Shown: positions 40,969-49,817, counted from the first letter of the stretch. The stretch: DNA of 64,000 nucleotides from Flavisolibacter longurius (GCA_013327885.1 JABUMY010000011.1:1-64000), one strand, 5' to 3'. The notes: generated by a model not told the origin, from the sequence alone. Translations and numbers: made by a program.

Positions 40969-43554
40969 ATGAAACAATTATCCACCCTATTGGCGGGCCT
41001 GTTGCTGTTTACGCTGTACGGCAATGCCCAATACGACCAGCGCCGGTCGCTCACGGTGCGAAACACTGATGACCGCAAAGGCGTCGCCGTCGCCACGGCC
41101 TACCTCGATTATGCCATCCGCAAATTCGATGGCGAGATCTGGATCCCGGTTTCTTATTCAAAAGTGGAGGTAAATCCCGAAGCCGGTTACTGGCACAATG
41201 GCAAGCTGTATAAAAGCGAAGTGCCCGGCCTGGTAGAACTCATGCGCAGCAGCAAGAGTTCGGCGCCTACCGTCAAATTTGATGTTTATTACAACAATGT
41301 CCGGATCGATACCCGAACCATCTTTATCACCGAAAAGGACAATCTTGGTTTGCTGGGTGATATCATTCGCCTGAAAGCAACCGAAGCCCAGCTTAAAAAC
41401 CCAGCCTACCGCCTGGAGGCTGTGGAGATGACGAGTTTCAATAACGTTGACTGGTGGTACAAGGCGGTTAGCCTTATCGAAACATACGAGCGGGAGAAGA
41501 AAGAAGCCGCCGACTACAAAGAACTGGTCTTCCAGGCTGACGGGGCTTTTCTCCGTAAGGACCTGGTAAAAGCGCAGGAACTTTTCAGCAAGGCCACCCG
41601 CCACAAACTGGCGGATAGTTATCCCACCAACCAGTTAGAGAGAGTAAAAGAAGCACTGAAAAAAGAAAAGGGAACGGAACGGTTCAATGAGCTGATGAAA
41701 GATGCGGCCGCCGCCGAGTCGGCAAAAGATTATACGCAGGCCTTGCGCCAGTACAATGCAGCCGCCAACCTGGGCTTGGATGATGCCAGGGCATCGCAGG
41801 GTGCCAACCGGGTACAGCGTACGCTGACACAATTAAAGACAGAGGAAGAACAGCGCCTGCAGGCCGAAAAGCAAAAGCAGGAAAAAGAAGCCAAAGCCGC
41901 TGCCGATAAAATAAAGACCGACAGGGAAACCACCGATCGCCTGTTGAAAGAAAAAGAAGAGGCCCTGCAAAAAGCGCTGGAAGAAAAGCGTGAACAGGAA
42001 GCAAAAGAACTGCAGGAAAAAGAAAAGAAACTGTACGAGGAAGCCCTGAAAAAACAAGCGAAGGAAGAGCAGGAAAAGCGGGAGAGAGAGCAAAAAGAAG
42101 AAGAAGAAAAAGAAAAAAAGGACAAAAAGGACAGGGACGACCGTGACCAGAAATTGCTGGACAAGTTCAAAAAAAGAATGGAGTGGGACCCGGTGCGCTA
42201 CCGCGAAGCCAAGACCAAGGCCGATAGTTTTTACCAGGCCGGCATGCAGCTTGACCCTTACGGCGCCCTGCAACTGAAAAATGAATGGTGGGATACCAAT
42301 ATGTTCATGGCCGATTTTCGTGATGACCTGAACGAACCCCGTCGCCAGGATGCCTGGAAAAAATCACAAGCCTTGTTATACGACCAGGAAGCCCTTTTCT
42401 CCACCGCTAAATATTATTACATGGAAGCGGTGCAGTATACCGACGAGGACTCCTACCAGTACAAATCGCTTGTCAGCAGGATGAAAATGATGAACAGCCT
42501 GCTGGACGTGCAAAAGCTGTCCATCAAGGCAAGCCGTTCGGGTGAGCAGGTTCGGCAAAAGAACTATGAAAGCGCAAAAGTGTGGAAGGTGATCAACCGG
42601 CAGCGCAGCAACCAGGTGCGGTCCCAACTGGCTTACCAGCACCTGACGCAGCAATACCTTTACCCCGATCGCAACTACAAAGGAAAAGATGCCAGCAATG
42701 CCATACAGCGGCAGTTTGATTTTGAGAACCGCCTCAATGCGGCCGACCAGCAATTGCGGCAGGATAATGCCATTACCGGTGTAACCTCCCAACTGGCTAC
42801 CAGCGCCCTGCTCGACGATAACAAAGTGGCCGCAGGCTATGGCGAAGGCGCCATGGGTTTTAACCTTTTTGCTTTCTCCGGCGGCCTTACCTACCCGGTC
42901 GTAACCAATACGGAGCCCAACCCTGATTATGTGATGGCTTCCAGTGTGAGCAACCTGTCAGTGATGCCGTTTACCGGTGGTTTCGACTGGTGGCTGCGCC
43001 GTGGAAAGGTTTGGGACCTGGGCGTTTCCGGCGACCTGACCCTGGGTGTTTTACCCATGCTGGGCCATAAGAATTTTTATTTCGGCTACGGGTTCAATGC
43101 AAAAATGAATGTTGGTTACAAAGCGGTAAAGCTGGCGTTTGAAGCCGACTGGCACAATCGTTCCGGTTCTTATGAATACGATGACGATGTGGTGAACCAG
43201 GACAACCAATGGCGGGAGAATACAGGGCTGATCTGGAAAGGCGAAATGAATTATTCCGTGTTGCGGGCCGGCGCCGGTTTGCACTTCCAGTATGGCGATG
43301 AAGATGAAGACGGCTACCTGCGACTGCTGTTATATGCCGAAAAGCCATCGTTTTACCAGAACTATAATTTTAGTAAGCCGGTGCTCTCGTTTGGTGCCCA
43401 TTGGATGATGCGCGGCGGATTTTCCTTTATGGGTTCGTATGCCCAGAATTACCCGGTGGGTGGTGAAGCCAAATACTTTATGCGTAATTATTCCACCGCC
43501 GATCATTGGAGCTTCGCTGTAGGAAAAGTATGGACCATTGGAAAAACGAATTAA
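40969..43554 (+). CDS. Large exported protein with coiled coil and C-terminal barrel-like region
   Basis: This is an 861-residue protein with signal peptide MKQLSTLLAGLLLFTLYGNAQ. The N-terminal domain of about 200 residues is followed by TPR-like helices (AFLRKDLVKAQELFSKATR, ALRQYNAAANLG), then a long Lys/Glu coiled coil at about 285-395 (EEEQRLQAEKQKQEKEAKA and EKREQEAKELQEKEKK). Residues beyond 620 are strand-rich and aromatic and end FAVGKVWTIGKTN, like an outer-membrane barrel. No full-length family was recognised. It may span periplasm and outer membrane. A lipoprotein gene lies 22 bases downstream. Confidence 0.8.
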   Translation: MKQLSTLLAGLLLFTLYGNAQYDQRRSLTVRNTDDRKGVAVATAYLDYAIRKFDGEIWIPVSYSKVEVNPEAGYWHNGKLYKSEVPGLVELMRSSKSSAPTVKFDVYYNNVRIDTRTIFITEKDNLGLLGDIIRLKATEAQLKNPAYRLEAVEMTSFNNVDWWYKAVSLIETYEREKKEAADYKELVFQADGAFLRKDLVKAQELFSKATRHKLADSYPTNQLERVKEALKKEKGTERFNELMKDAAAAESAKDYTQALRQYNAAANLGLDDARASQGANRVQRTLTQLKTEEEQRLQAEKQKQEKEAKAAADKIKTDRETTDRLLKEKEEALQKALEEKREQEAKELQEKEKKLYEEALKKQAKEEQEKREREQKEEEEKEKKDKKDRDDRDQKLLDKFKKRMEWDPVRYREAKTKADSFYQAGMQLDPYGALQLKNEWWDTNMFMADFRDDLNEPRRQDAWKKSQALLYDQEALFSTAKYYYMEAVQYTDEDSYQYKSLVSRMKMMNSLLDVQKLSIKASRSGEQVRQKNYESAKVWKVINRQRSNQVRSQLAYQHLTQQYLYPDRNYKGKDASNAIQRQFDFENRLNAADQQLRQDNAITGVTSQLATSALLDDNKVAAGYGEGAMGFNLFAFSGGLTYPVVTNTEPNPDYVMASSVSNLSVMPFTGGFDWWLRRGKVWDLGVSGDLTLGVLPMLGHKNFYFGYGFNAKMNVGYKAVKLAFEADWHNRSGSYEYDDDVVNQDNQWRENTGLIWKGEMNYSVLRAGAGLHFQYGDEDEDGYLRLLLYAEKPSFYQNYNFSKPVLSFGAHWMMRGGFSFMGSYAQNYPVGGEAKYFMRNYSTADHWSFAVGKVWTIGKTN

Positions 43555-43576
43555 TCAACTTTCGAAAACTGTCAAT

Positions 43577-43981
43577 ATGAAAACGATTTCGCTGAAAACC
43601 TTTTTTCTTTTTCTCTTTGGTTGGCTTTTGCTGTCGGCCTGTAACAAAGAAACCTTTGTAGAAACCGTTGGCCACGTAGCCATCGAATCGGCCGACGAAG
43701 ATGAGGTAGGCTATTTCATCTTCACCTCGAAAACCCTTGCGGCCAAGTGTGGTAAGATCACCATCTGGATCGACGATAAAATAGCCGGGTACCTGACCGC
43801 CGATTACCAGGGTTCGTTCAGCCTTTGTACTACCGAGCCCATTGAAGGAAAGCTGCTGAAGATTGTTTCGCCAACAGGCTCGCATAAAATAACAGCAACG
43901 GTGGCCAACGACTGCACCAAATTTTCCGTTGAAACCTATACGCTTAACAAAGGTGTTTGTCGTTATTACGCATTGAATTAA
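43577..43981 (+). CDS. Predicted lipoprotein of unknown function
   Basis: This is a 134-residue protein with a lipoprotein signal (FFLFLFGWLLLSAC, cysteine at the lipobox LSAC). The mature part has VGYFIFTSKTLAAKCGKITIW and LCTTEPIEGKLLKIVSPTG, a probable beta-sandwich with several cysteines. It follows the coiled-coil/barrel gene and ends before a terminator at 44002. Function not known. ATG at 43577 is used because the signal starts there. Confidence 0.75.
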   Translation: MKTISLKTFFLFLFGWLLLSACNKETFVETVGHVAIESADEDEVGYFIFTSKTLAAKCGKITIWIDDKIAGYLTADYQGSFSLCTTEPIEGKLLKIVSPTGSHKITATVANDCTKFSVETYTLNKGVCRYYALN

Positions 43982-44001
43982 GTAGGATAGGTTTGGTAAT
44001 A

Positions 44002-44036
44002 CAAAGGGAATGACGGGGTCATTCCCTTTGTTGTTT
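44002..44036 (+). terminator. Terminator after the lipoprotein gene
   Basis: The arms CAAAGGGAATGA and TCATTCCCTTTG with loop CGGGG are followed by TTGTTTT. It ends the transcription unit from 40969. Confidence 0.8.
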
Positions 44037-44174
44037 TCAGCAGGAAGTAGGATGGCAAGGAAACCGTTTCTCTTGCCAATGCCATTTTGCCTATTGGTAA
44101 ACGTTAGTTATAGCTTTAGCCGCCAGCAATATGCGGCAGGCATTGGTAGGTAAAAGAATTTGCGACAGTAACCT

Positions 44175-45206
44175 TCACAAGGTCAAACCATACAGCAACC
44201 CATCATTTTTTGAGATAAGCCAAAGCCTGTTGCCATCCAGTACCGCCTGGTGCGGCATCCACTTTTGAAGATCGATTGTTTGCAGCAGCTTTTGTTTTTT
44301 ATACTGAATAACGAGAAGCTTGTTGCTGTATAGTACCCAAACGTTCGCATCATCAGCCTTCAGGATCTTTGCAAAAGCATCGCTGTCTTCTTCGATGCTA
44401 TCCGACAGATCGGTGAGTGTGATTGATTGTTGTTTGCGCAGCTTGTTGCCAAGAACGGTCAGTCTTCCTTCTGTAAGAACAAAGCTGTTGCTTTTAATTG
44501 TCAGCATTTCGGGACCATTTATATTGTCGGTGGCAAGGTCTTCGGCCAGCCGGCCATTGATCTTTTTTCCATCATGCGTCAGTGCTGCAAACGATTCAGC
44601 ACAGGAAAACTCGGAGGGATAGGTATGCTCTTCTGTTTCGCAGGCGCTGTTTTTCAGTCTTCCATCGTAAGTTATTTCCAGCCAGTGGTTGCCTTCTGCA
44701 TTGGCAAAAATTTTATCCCCGAAATAATAGGGCTGGCGGGAGCAGCCGTGTGCCAGGAAGCGTTTCCAAACAACCGAATCTGCCGCCAGGTTATAGGCGA
44801 TGAGGCAACCGCCGTCGTAGATTCCTGTTGTGTAGAGGATGTTGCTTTTTAACACCGGTTGCGTTTCAATCGAAAAAGGCAAAGTTTTAACCTCCCTTCC
44901 TTTCAGGTCCAGTTGAACCGAAGCACCATCTTTTGTATTGGCCCAGATGGAAGTCCCGGCAAAGAATGGCGAAACATTCGATTGCCAACCCAGGTTATAG
45001 ACCCACAACTGCCGGCCGGTGGCTTTCTCATACGCATACAGTTTGTAGTCCTTTGCATTAAACAGCAGCAGGCTGTCATTTTGCGCAAGTGAACTGTAAA
45101 ACTTGGAGGCTTTGTTCGGAAAGGCTTGCTGCGATGTAAAAAAAACGGTTTGCCCGTTTGATAGAAAGGCAGTCAGCAGCAGGGCATACAGGAGCAGTTG
45201 TTTCAT
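44175..45206 (-). CDS. PQQ-like beta-propeller exported protein
   Basis: This is a 343-residue protein with signal peptide MKQLLLYALLLTAFLSNGQ. Repeated blades are seen, for example DYKLYAYEKATGRQLWVYNLG, GCLIAYNLAADSVVWKRF and KLLVIQYKKQKLLQTI, as in PQQ_2-type propellers. There is no sign of a PQQ cofactor site. Several paired cysteines (GCSRQP, ACETEEH, SCAES) suggest disulfides in the periplasm. The neighbours do not indicate a role. Confidence 0.75.
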   Translation of the reverse strand: MKQLLLYALLLTAFLSNGQTVFFTSQQAFPNKASKFYSSLAQNDSLLLFNAKDYKLYAYEKATGRQLWVYNLGWQSNVSPFFAGTSIWANTKDGASVQLDLKGREVKTLPFSIETQPVLKSNILYTTGIYDGGCLIAYNLAADSVVWKRFLAHGCSRQPYYFGDKIFANAEGNHWLEITYDGRLKNSACETEEHTYPSEFSCAESFAALTHDGKKINGRLAEDLATDNINGPEMLTIKSNSFVLTEGRLTVLGNKLRKQQSITLTDLSDSIEEDSDAFAKILKADDANVWVLYSNKLLVIQYKKQKLLQTIDLQKWMPHQAVLDGNRLWLISKNDGLLYGLTL

Positions 45207-45341
45207 GGTGTGCGGCTTCTTTGTGTTTTAGTGGGAATGGATTGGCAACAAGATAATAAAAATGGCTGCAGCGCAAACTATCCTCCCACGAAGGAGAGAT
45301 ACCTGCACAACGTAAAACCGTTTTTGATGGAGAAAAGGTAA

Positions 45342-45557
45342 TCATCTTCCTGCCCGAAAGCCGATGGTTTCCTTGTCTTCACCATTGATCTTGCGCACCA
45401 GCGCATCGGCCGGCATCTTTACGCTGACGGGATCTTTTTCTCCCACCATTTGCAGCAGGCATTCAGCATCATCCACCTTCTGCACCAGCACAATTTTATC
45501 GAGGCTGATATAAACTTCCGCTTTGCGGTACGCACAATAAACGTTCAGAAATTTCAT
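45342..45557 (-). CDS. Small protein of unknown function
   Basis: This is a 71-residue protein, MKFLNVYCAYRKAEVYISLD, with a mixed alpha/beta pattern and no signal. The codon pattern and length look like a genuine small gene, but no family was identified. It is divergent from the channel gene across a space that contains a palindrome at 45606-45630. Confidence 0.55.
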   Translation of the reverse strand: MKFLNVYCAYRKAEVYISLDKIVLVQKVDDAECLLQMVGEKDPVSVKMPADALVRKINGEDKETIGFRAGR

Positions 45558-45605
45558 GCACTAAAATTGCAGCATTTTCACATTCTTTTCTGTCCCTTCT
45601 AAAAA

Positions 45606-45630
45606 GGGAATGCCTATTTTAGGCATTCCC
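45606..45630. promoter_or_regulatory. Perfect palindrome in a divergent intergenic space
   Basis: GGGAATGCCTA and TAGGCATTCCC arms with a TTT loop. It is located between the divergent small gene and the K+ channel gene. It could be an operator or an attenuator. A terminator is less likely since only short T runs follow. Confidence 0.4.
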
Positions 45631-45761
45631 TATCCGGTTACACCAAAACAGCTTCATGAGAAAATTCTTTTTTCGATTCTCATTTTATTGGCCGTGGGTT
45701 CGGCTGTACAAAACACCTTTCTTTGTACAGCGGCAGGACCTTTGCATCCGCCTTTTTAGCT

Positions 45762-46583
45762 ATGCACCCACAACAGAGCAAATCCGACTGGCGGAACAGA
45801 CTTCACCAGGTAATCTACGAAAGCAATACGCCGGCCGGTAAGTTGTTCGATGTGTTGCTGCTGCTCTTTATCCTTGCCAGCATTGCCGTAGTGATGCTCG
45901 ACAGCGTGGCATCGCTTCACCGCCGGTACGGCGATCTTTTTTATAACCTGGAATGGGCCTTCACCTTTCTTTTTACCATCGAATACATCCTGCGCCTGCT
46001 AAGCATCAAAAAGCCCATCCGGTATGCCCTTTCTTTTTTGGGCATTATTGACCTGTTGGCCATTATCCCCAGTTACCTCAGCGTGTTTGTTGTAGGGGCG
46101 CAGTCGCTGCTGGTGTTGAGGGCCCTGCGCCTGTTGCGGGTCTTCCGTATCTTCAAGCTGACCCATTACCTTTCCGAGATGGCCTTCCTCGGATCAGCCA
46201 TGCGGGCCAGCATTAAAAAGATCTTCATTTTTATGCTCATCGTGCTGACACTGGTGGTAATTCTCGGCTCGGTAATGTACCTGGTAGAAGGCGGCGAAAG
46301 CGGTTTCCGAAGCATCCCCGAAAGTATTTACTGGTCCATTGTCACCATTACCACGGTTGGCTATGGCGACATTACACCCATCACTTCATTGGGCAAGTTC
46401 ATTGCTTCGGTGATTATGTTCATTGGTTACAGCATCATTGCCGTACCAACAGGCATTGTTACTTCCGAAATGGTTAACCGCTCCCGCGACAAAGGGCACC
46501 ATCCCGAGGTTTGTCCTTCCTGCGGCCGCGAGGGCCACGACGGCAATGCCGTGTTTTGCAAATGGTGCGGGGAGAAGCTGTAG
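45762..46583 (+). CDS. Voltage-gated-type potassium channel with C-terminal zinc ribbon
   Basis: This is a 273-residue six-transmembrane channel. The voltage-sensor helix is LLVLRALRLLRVFRIFKL with regularly spaced Arg. The selectivity filter TITTVGYGDITP is complete. The C-terminal tail carries CPSCGREGHDGNAVFCKWC, a zinc-ribbon pair (CxxC...CxxC). The start ATG at 45762 fits the predicted cytosolic N-terminus. It is a monocistronic-looking gene. The zinc ribbon is an addition not usual in small bacterial Kv-like channels. Confidence 0.92.
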   Translation: MHPQQSKSDWRNRLHQVIYESNTPAGKLFDVLLLLFILASIAVVMLDSVASLHRRYGDLFYNLEWAFTFLFTIEYILRLLSIKKPIRYALSFLGIIDLLAIIPSYLSVFVVGAQSLLVLRALRLLRVFRIFKLTHYLSEMAFLGSAMRASIKKIFIFMLIVLTLVVILGSVMYLVEGGESGFRSIPESIYWSIVTITTVGYGDITPITSLGKFIASVIMFIGYSIIAVPTGIVTSEMVNRSRDKGHHPEVCPSCGREGHDGNAVFCKWCGEKL

Positions 46584-46587
46584 AAAA

Positions 46588-46620
46588 GTCCGAAGTTGAC
46601 AGTTCATAGTTGTTAGTCGA
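46588..46620. repeat. Word element, family H
   Basis: It consists of GAAGTTGACAGTTCATAGTTG words immediately after the K+ channel stop codon. It has no clear complementary arm. It is similar in style to family I but not the same sequence. Confidence 0.4.
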
Positions 46621-46762
46621 CAGGCTGCGTAGGGACATGCCGTGGCGTGACCGCAACAGCGTGTAATGATTGCAAGTAGGGACATGCTCCTGGCATGTCC
46701 TGTTGTTTTGAAAACCCTGCACACATTTCAATCAGCTATCCTTATCCTTTACGCAACACTCC

Positions 46763-46866
46763 TCAATTGGCCCAGGTTGTATTTTTCATCCTTCAGGTAA
46801 GCGTAAGGGTCGTAGCTGAAAGCACTCACACCCAAGGTAACATAAAGCGTAATCCTGAACTTAAAA
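46763..46866 (-). pseudogene. Fragment of a DUF6089 gene
   Basis: About 100 bases are nearly identical to 25387-25490 and encode FRITLYVTLGVSAFSYDPYA and LKDEKYNLGQL in frame on the minus strand. The rest of the gene is missing. The identity over the stretch is roughly nine bases in ten, so the duplication is recent or the segment is conserved. Confidence 0.75.
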
Positions 46867-46883
46867 GTGGTCTTTTTCGCCGG

Positions 46884-46950
46884 TTGCCCCGCCGCTTTAG
46901 CGCGGGGATAAAGTTGTTTCAAACGCTTTTCTGTATCGGCTTTAGCCGAA
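46884..46950 (+). repeat. Paired-hairpin (REPIN-like) element, copy 1
   Basis: A first hairpin TTGCCCCGCCGCTTTAGCGC with GGGG (46884-46907) is followed after 28 bases by TGTATCGGCTTTAGCCGAA (palindromic). The same two parts with similar spacing occur inverted at 63389-63457. Confidence 0.65.
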
Positions 46951-47179
46951 TTCATTTAGCTAAAGCCCATGCACTTTCTCAGCCACGTTTTCAATAACCC
47001 CGCCATAAATGGCGGGGCAACTGGAGGAAGACAAACCCCGCAGAATTTTTAATGAATGTTGTTTATACTCCTTAAAATGAGGTAGCCGCTAAATTGTTTA
47101 GATAGACCTCCCGCATCTTTTTTAACCCACACAAATTCTCCTGCTAAAATGCCGGAACAAAACTTGCAGCGTTATTAGC

Positions 47180-47272
47180 ATGAAAAGCAAAGAAAAAGGC
47201 CTCGCTATTTTAGGCACCGCAGTGTTTGCGGCCCTGGCAGCGCTTATCGGCAACTTTATCCGCAAGCTGTAG
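47180..47272 (+). CDS. Candidate 30-residue membrane microprotein
   Basis: MKSKEKGLAILGTAVFAALA followed by ALIGNFIRKL is a single hydrophobic helix flanked by basic residues. The TAG stop merges with a family B word element in the same way as at the AraC-type gene stop. Very short, so coding status is uncertain. Confidence 0.4.
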   Translation: MKSKEKGLAILGTAVFAALAALIGNFIRKL

Positions 47273-47302
47273 TGGTGAATGGCGAGTGGTCAGTGGTGAA
47301 TA
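47270..47302. repeat. Word element, family B (copy 3)
   Basis: TAGTGGTGAATGGCGAGTGG and TCAGTGGTGAATAAAG follow the microprotein frame. A short partially complementary stretch (CTACTCACATCTG) lies at about 47369. Confidence 0.6.
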
Positions 47303-47578
47303 AAGGATCTTTTACAGGAGCAAAAAAGGCTTCTGTGGACACTGCTCTCTATTGGTTTTGTACAGAATAACTACTCACATCTGAATTGCAGAAAAAATGT
47401 TCTGCATTCACTGCCACTTATTACAAAACAATTAGCGTAATCAGTTTGCGAAATATTGGCATTGTAAAACGGTCCTCTTCATTTCATAGAACGACTACCT
47501 ATTTTCTTATCTACAGCAATTAGCAAGGTGTTCATCTGTCTTCTGCAATAAAATGCTTGACACAAAACAGCAACTAAA

Positions 47579-47625
47579 CAATATCGAATATCCAATATCT
47601 CAATATTCTACTATCCCACTATCCT
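47579..47625. repeat. Word element, family F (ATATC words)
   Basis: ACAATATCGAATATCCAATA followed by TCTCAATATTCTACTATCCC and a CACTATCC word form a short degenerate repeat directly downstream of the SDR gene end (minus strand). Confidence 0.5.
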
Positions 47626-47631
47626 CCCCCT

Positions 47632-48393
47632 CTACACATTGATCCCGCCGCTCACCTCTATCCGCTGCCCTGTGATCCATCGGGCATCGTCGCTGCAGAG
47701 AAAAGCCACCACGCCGCCAATGTCCTCGGCCGTGCCCACACGCCCAAGTGGTGTGAGTGCTGCCAGCGCTTCTTTGCGCTGCGGGTTGTTGCGGATGGCC
47801 GCATCGTTAAAGTCCGTTTCAATGGGGCCGGGCGCCACCACGTTGGCCCGGATGCCTTTGGGTCCCAGCTCTTTTGCCCAGTATTTTGTCAGCACTTCAA
47901 TGGCGCCTTTCATGGAGGCATACACCGAGTAGCCGGGATTGACAAAACGTGTGGTGCCGGTAGAGATGTTGACAATGCCGCCACCTTCTTTGAGGTAGGG
48001 CAATAGTTTTTGGGTGAGAAAATAAACGCTCTTGAAATGCACGTTCAGAAATTCATCAAAATGCGCTTCGGTGGCCTCTGCAAACGGCACGGTGCCGCCA
48101 ATGCCGGCGTTGTTCACCAGGTAATCGATACCGGTAGCCTGCCAGCGGGTTTTCAATTCAATGGAAAGGCCTTTGACAAAAGCATCAAGCGAGGAAAAAG
48201 CGGCCATATCCAGGTGAAGCGCAAAGGCCTTTTGCCCCAAAGCTTCGATCTCTTTCACCACAGCTTCCGCCTCGGCTTCTTTGCTGCGGAAGGTGATCAC
48301 AACAGCCAGCCCTTTGCGGGCCAGGCTGAGGGCCATATCGCGGCCCAGTCCACGGCTGCCACCGGTTACAAGGGCAATTTTCGATTCGTTCAT
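47632..48393 (-). CDS. Short-chain dehydrogenase/reductase
   Basis: This is a 253-residue classical SDR. The cofactor motif is VTGGSRGLGRDMALSLA (TGxxxGxG) at the N-terminus, then YLVNNAGIGG and the catalytic YASMK (Tyr-x3-Lys) with Ser in NISTGT. It resembles 3-oxoacyl-ACP reductase (FabG)-like enzymes, but the substrate is not decidable. The ATG at 48393 is the family start. No cotranscribed neighbours. Confidence 0.93.
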   Translation of the reverse strand: MNESKIALVTGGSRGLGRDMALSLARKGLAVVITFRSKEAEAEAVVKEIEALGQKAFALHLDMAAFSSLDAFVKGLSIELKTRWQATGIDYLVNNAGIGGTVPFAEATEAHFDEFLNVHFKSVYFLTQKLLPYLKEGGGIVNISTGTTRFVNPGYSVYASMKGAIEVLTKYWAKELGPKGIRANVVAPGPIETDFNDAAIRNNPQRKEALAALTPLGRVGTAEDIGGVVAFLCSDDARWITGQRIEVSGGINV

Positions 48394-48654
48394 GGTAAGG
48401 GTTTAAGCCGCAAAGCTATCAGTTATCGGGTGAATCAAGACGGGTAAGTTTAGGAGGGTGCATCCATTTCTTGCCAACAAAGAAAGCAAGTGCCTGAATG
48501 CAATGGCACCGTCAGCTTGTGGCAGAATAAAAACCAACAGCAAGCTTGGAAAACCTGCAAACGGTCAGCAATAAGTCGAAATGGTTTGCTGCACCGGTTC
48601 TCGTCAAATTGACTTAAATTCAATTGTCGACAACATTGCAAAAAACCATTAACC

Positions 48655-49233
48655 ATGTTAAAAGAAATCTTTGAGTTGGTAAAAGGCACTGCTACCGAAG
48701 CGGTTGTGCAAAACCCTGCTATTCCCGACAACCAAAACGATGAAGTGGTAGCAGAAGCTACCAACACTGTTGCATCGGGACTGCGCAACATTGTGGCCGG
48801 TGGGGGGTTGCAAAGCCTGCTGGGACTATTTGGCAGCGGCACCGATAAAAAAAGCCTCCTCGGAAACCCCATAGTTTCGATGATGATGGGGCATTTTGCC
48901 GGTAAGCTGATGAACAAGTTTGGCATGGCGCCTTCGCAGGCTAACCAGTTGTCGGGCACACTGATCCCCGATGTTTTGGGTAACCTTATTGGCAAGACCA
49001 ATGACCCGAACGAATCGGCTTTTTCGCTGGAGAACCTGATCGCTTCTATCACCGGGAAAAAAGATGCGCAAGGCGGCGGTATTGGCGACCTGTTGTCGCA
49101 GATCACCGGTGGCAGTACACCCCAATCCGGCGGTGGTATGCTGGATATCATTAAAGAACTGGCCGGCGGCGCCCAGCAACAACAGCAAGCCAATGGCGGC
49201 CTGCTTGACCTGATCAAAGGGTTTGCCCGCTGA
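48655..49233 (+). CDS. Protein of unknown function with Gly-rich low-complexity segments
   Basis: This is a 192-residue protein, acidic to neutral, starting MLKEIFELVKGTATEAVVQN. The middle part contains hydrophobic helices (LGNPIVSMMMGHFAGKLMNKFG) and the C-terminal third is rich in Gly, Gln and Ser (GGGIGDLLSQITGGS). It is reminiscent of DUF937-type small helical proteins but not confidently assigned. It is followed by the dodecin gene 91 bases downstream. Confidence 0.65.
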   Translation: MLKEIFELVKGTATEAVVQNPAIPDNQNDEVVAEATNTVASGLRNIVAGGGLQSLLGLFGSGTDKKSLLGNPIVSMMMGHFAGKLMNKFGMAPSQANQLSGTLIPDVLGNLIGKTNDPNESAFSLENLIASITGKKDAQGGGIGDLLSQITGGSTPQSGGGMLDIIKELAGGAQQQQQANGGLLDLIKGFAR

Positions 49234-49324
49234 GGGCCTTTATGCCAACAGCGGCAGCCCTTGATTTTTCACCATACAAATAACAATGGTCAAACCATTT
49301 TATCCCCACTAAACTTACAGCTAT

Positions 49325-49537
49325 ATGAAACTGGTAAAAGTAATTGAAGTCATCTCCGCCTCGGATAAAAGTATCGAAGATGCCGTGCACAACGCGGTGG
49401 CCGAGGTTTCCAAAACCATCCGCAACATCGATTCGGTTTACATCAAAGACATCAAGGCCCACGTAAAGGACGGCAAGGTGACCACCTTTGGCGTTAACTG
49501 CCAGATCTCCTTCCGGGTGGAAGGCTCGGAAGAGTAA
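49325..49537 (+). CDS. Dodecin-family flavin-binding protein
   Basis: This is a 70-residue protein with the dodecin layout: LVKVIEVISASDKSIEDAV, then AVAEVSKTIRNIDSVYIKDI and a closing strand (TFGVNCQISFRVEG). Dodecins form 12-mers that store or buffer riboflavin. The ATG at 49325 fits. It lies downstream of the 192-residue gene. The tryptophan usual in some dodecins is absent, so flavin binding is not certain. Confidence 0.85.
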   Translation: MKLVKVIEVISASDKSIEDAVHNAVAEVSKTIRNIDSVYIKDIKAHVKDGKVTTFGVNCQISFRVEGSEE

Positions 49538-49817
49538 CGGTTTTTCGGCTAGCCGGTACCGGTAGAGTACTACTTTAAATCGTTGTTACAGTTTGACCCT
49601 GGTTGCAGTAGCCGGGCAAGATGCAATTCCTATGCATAGCACGATTGTCTTTCACCGGTACTATCGGCTTAAAAGAAATCGTTTCACCTGGTCACCGTAT
49701 GATGGGTTGAAATAAAGAGCTGGTATTTCCCGCCTTAGTAGCCGCTGCTATTATATCAGACGAAGAGCACTGCAGGCGAAGTAAAAATCTTTGGTGCGCA
49801 AACGCTCTGTTCTTGTT

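Larger units (their letters stand above)
46584..47631. other. 1-kb repeat-rich region with a gene fragment and a microprotein
   Basis: It contains, in order, a family H-like word stretch, two copies of a GTAGGGACATGC/GCATGTCC hairpin (46629-46655, 46676-46700), a DUF6089 fragment (46763-46866), a paired-hairpin element (46884-46950), a palindrome CCCCGCCAT/ATGGCGGGG (46998-47017), a 30-codon frame (47180-47272), and word elements of families B and F. Confidence 0.6.

Noticed and set aside
41833-42273. Minus-strand Phe/Leu-rich frame looking like a membrane protein
   Set aside because: It is the antisense of the Lys/Glu coiled coil, which gives hydrophobic-looking antisense translation.
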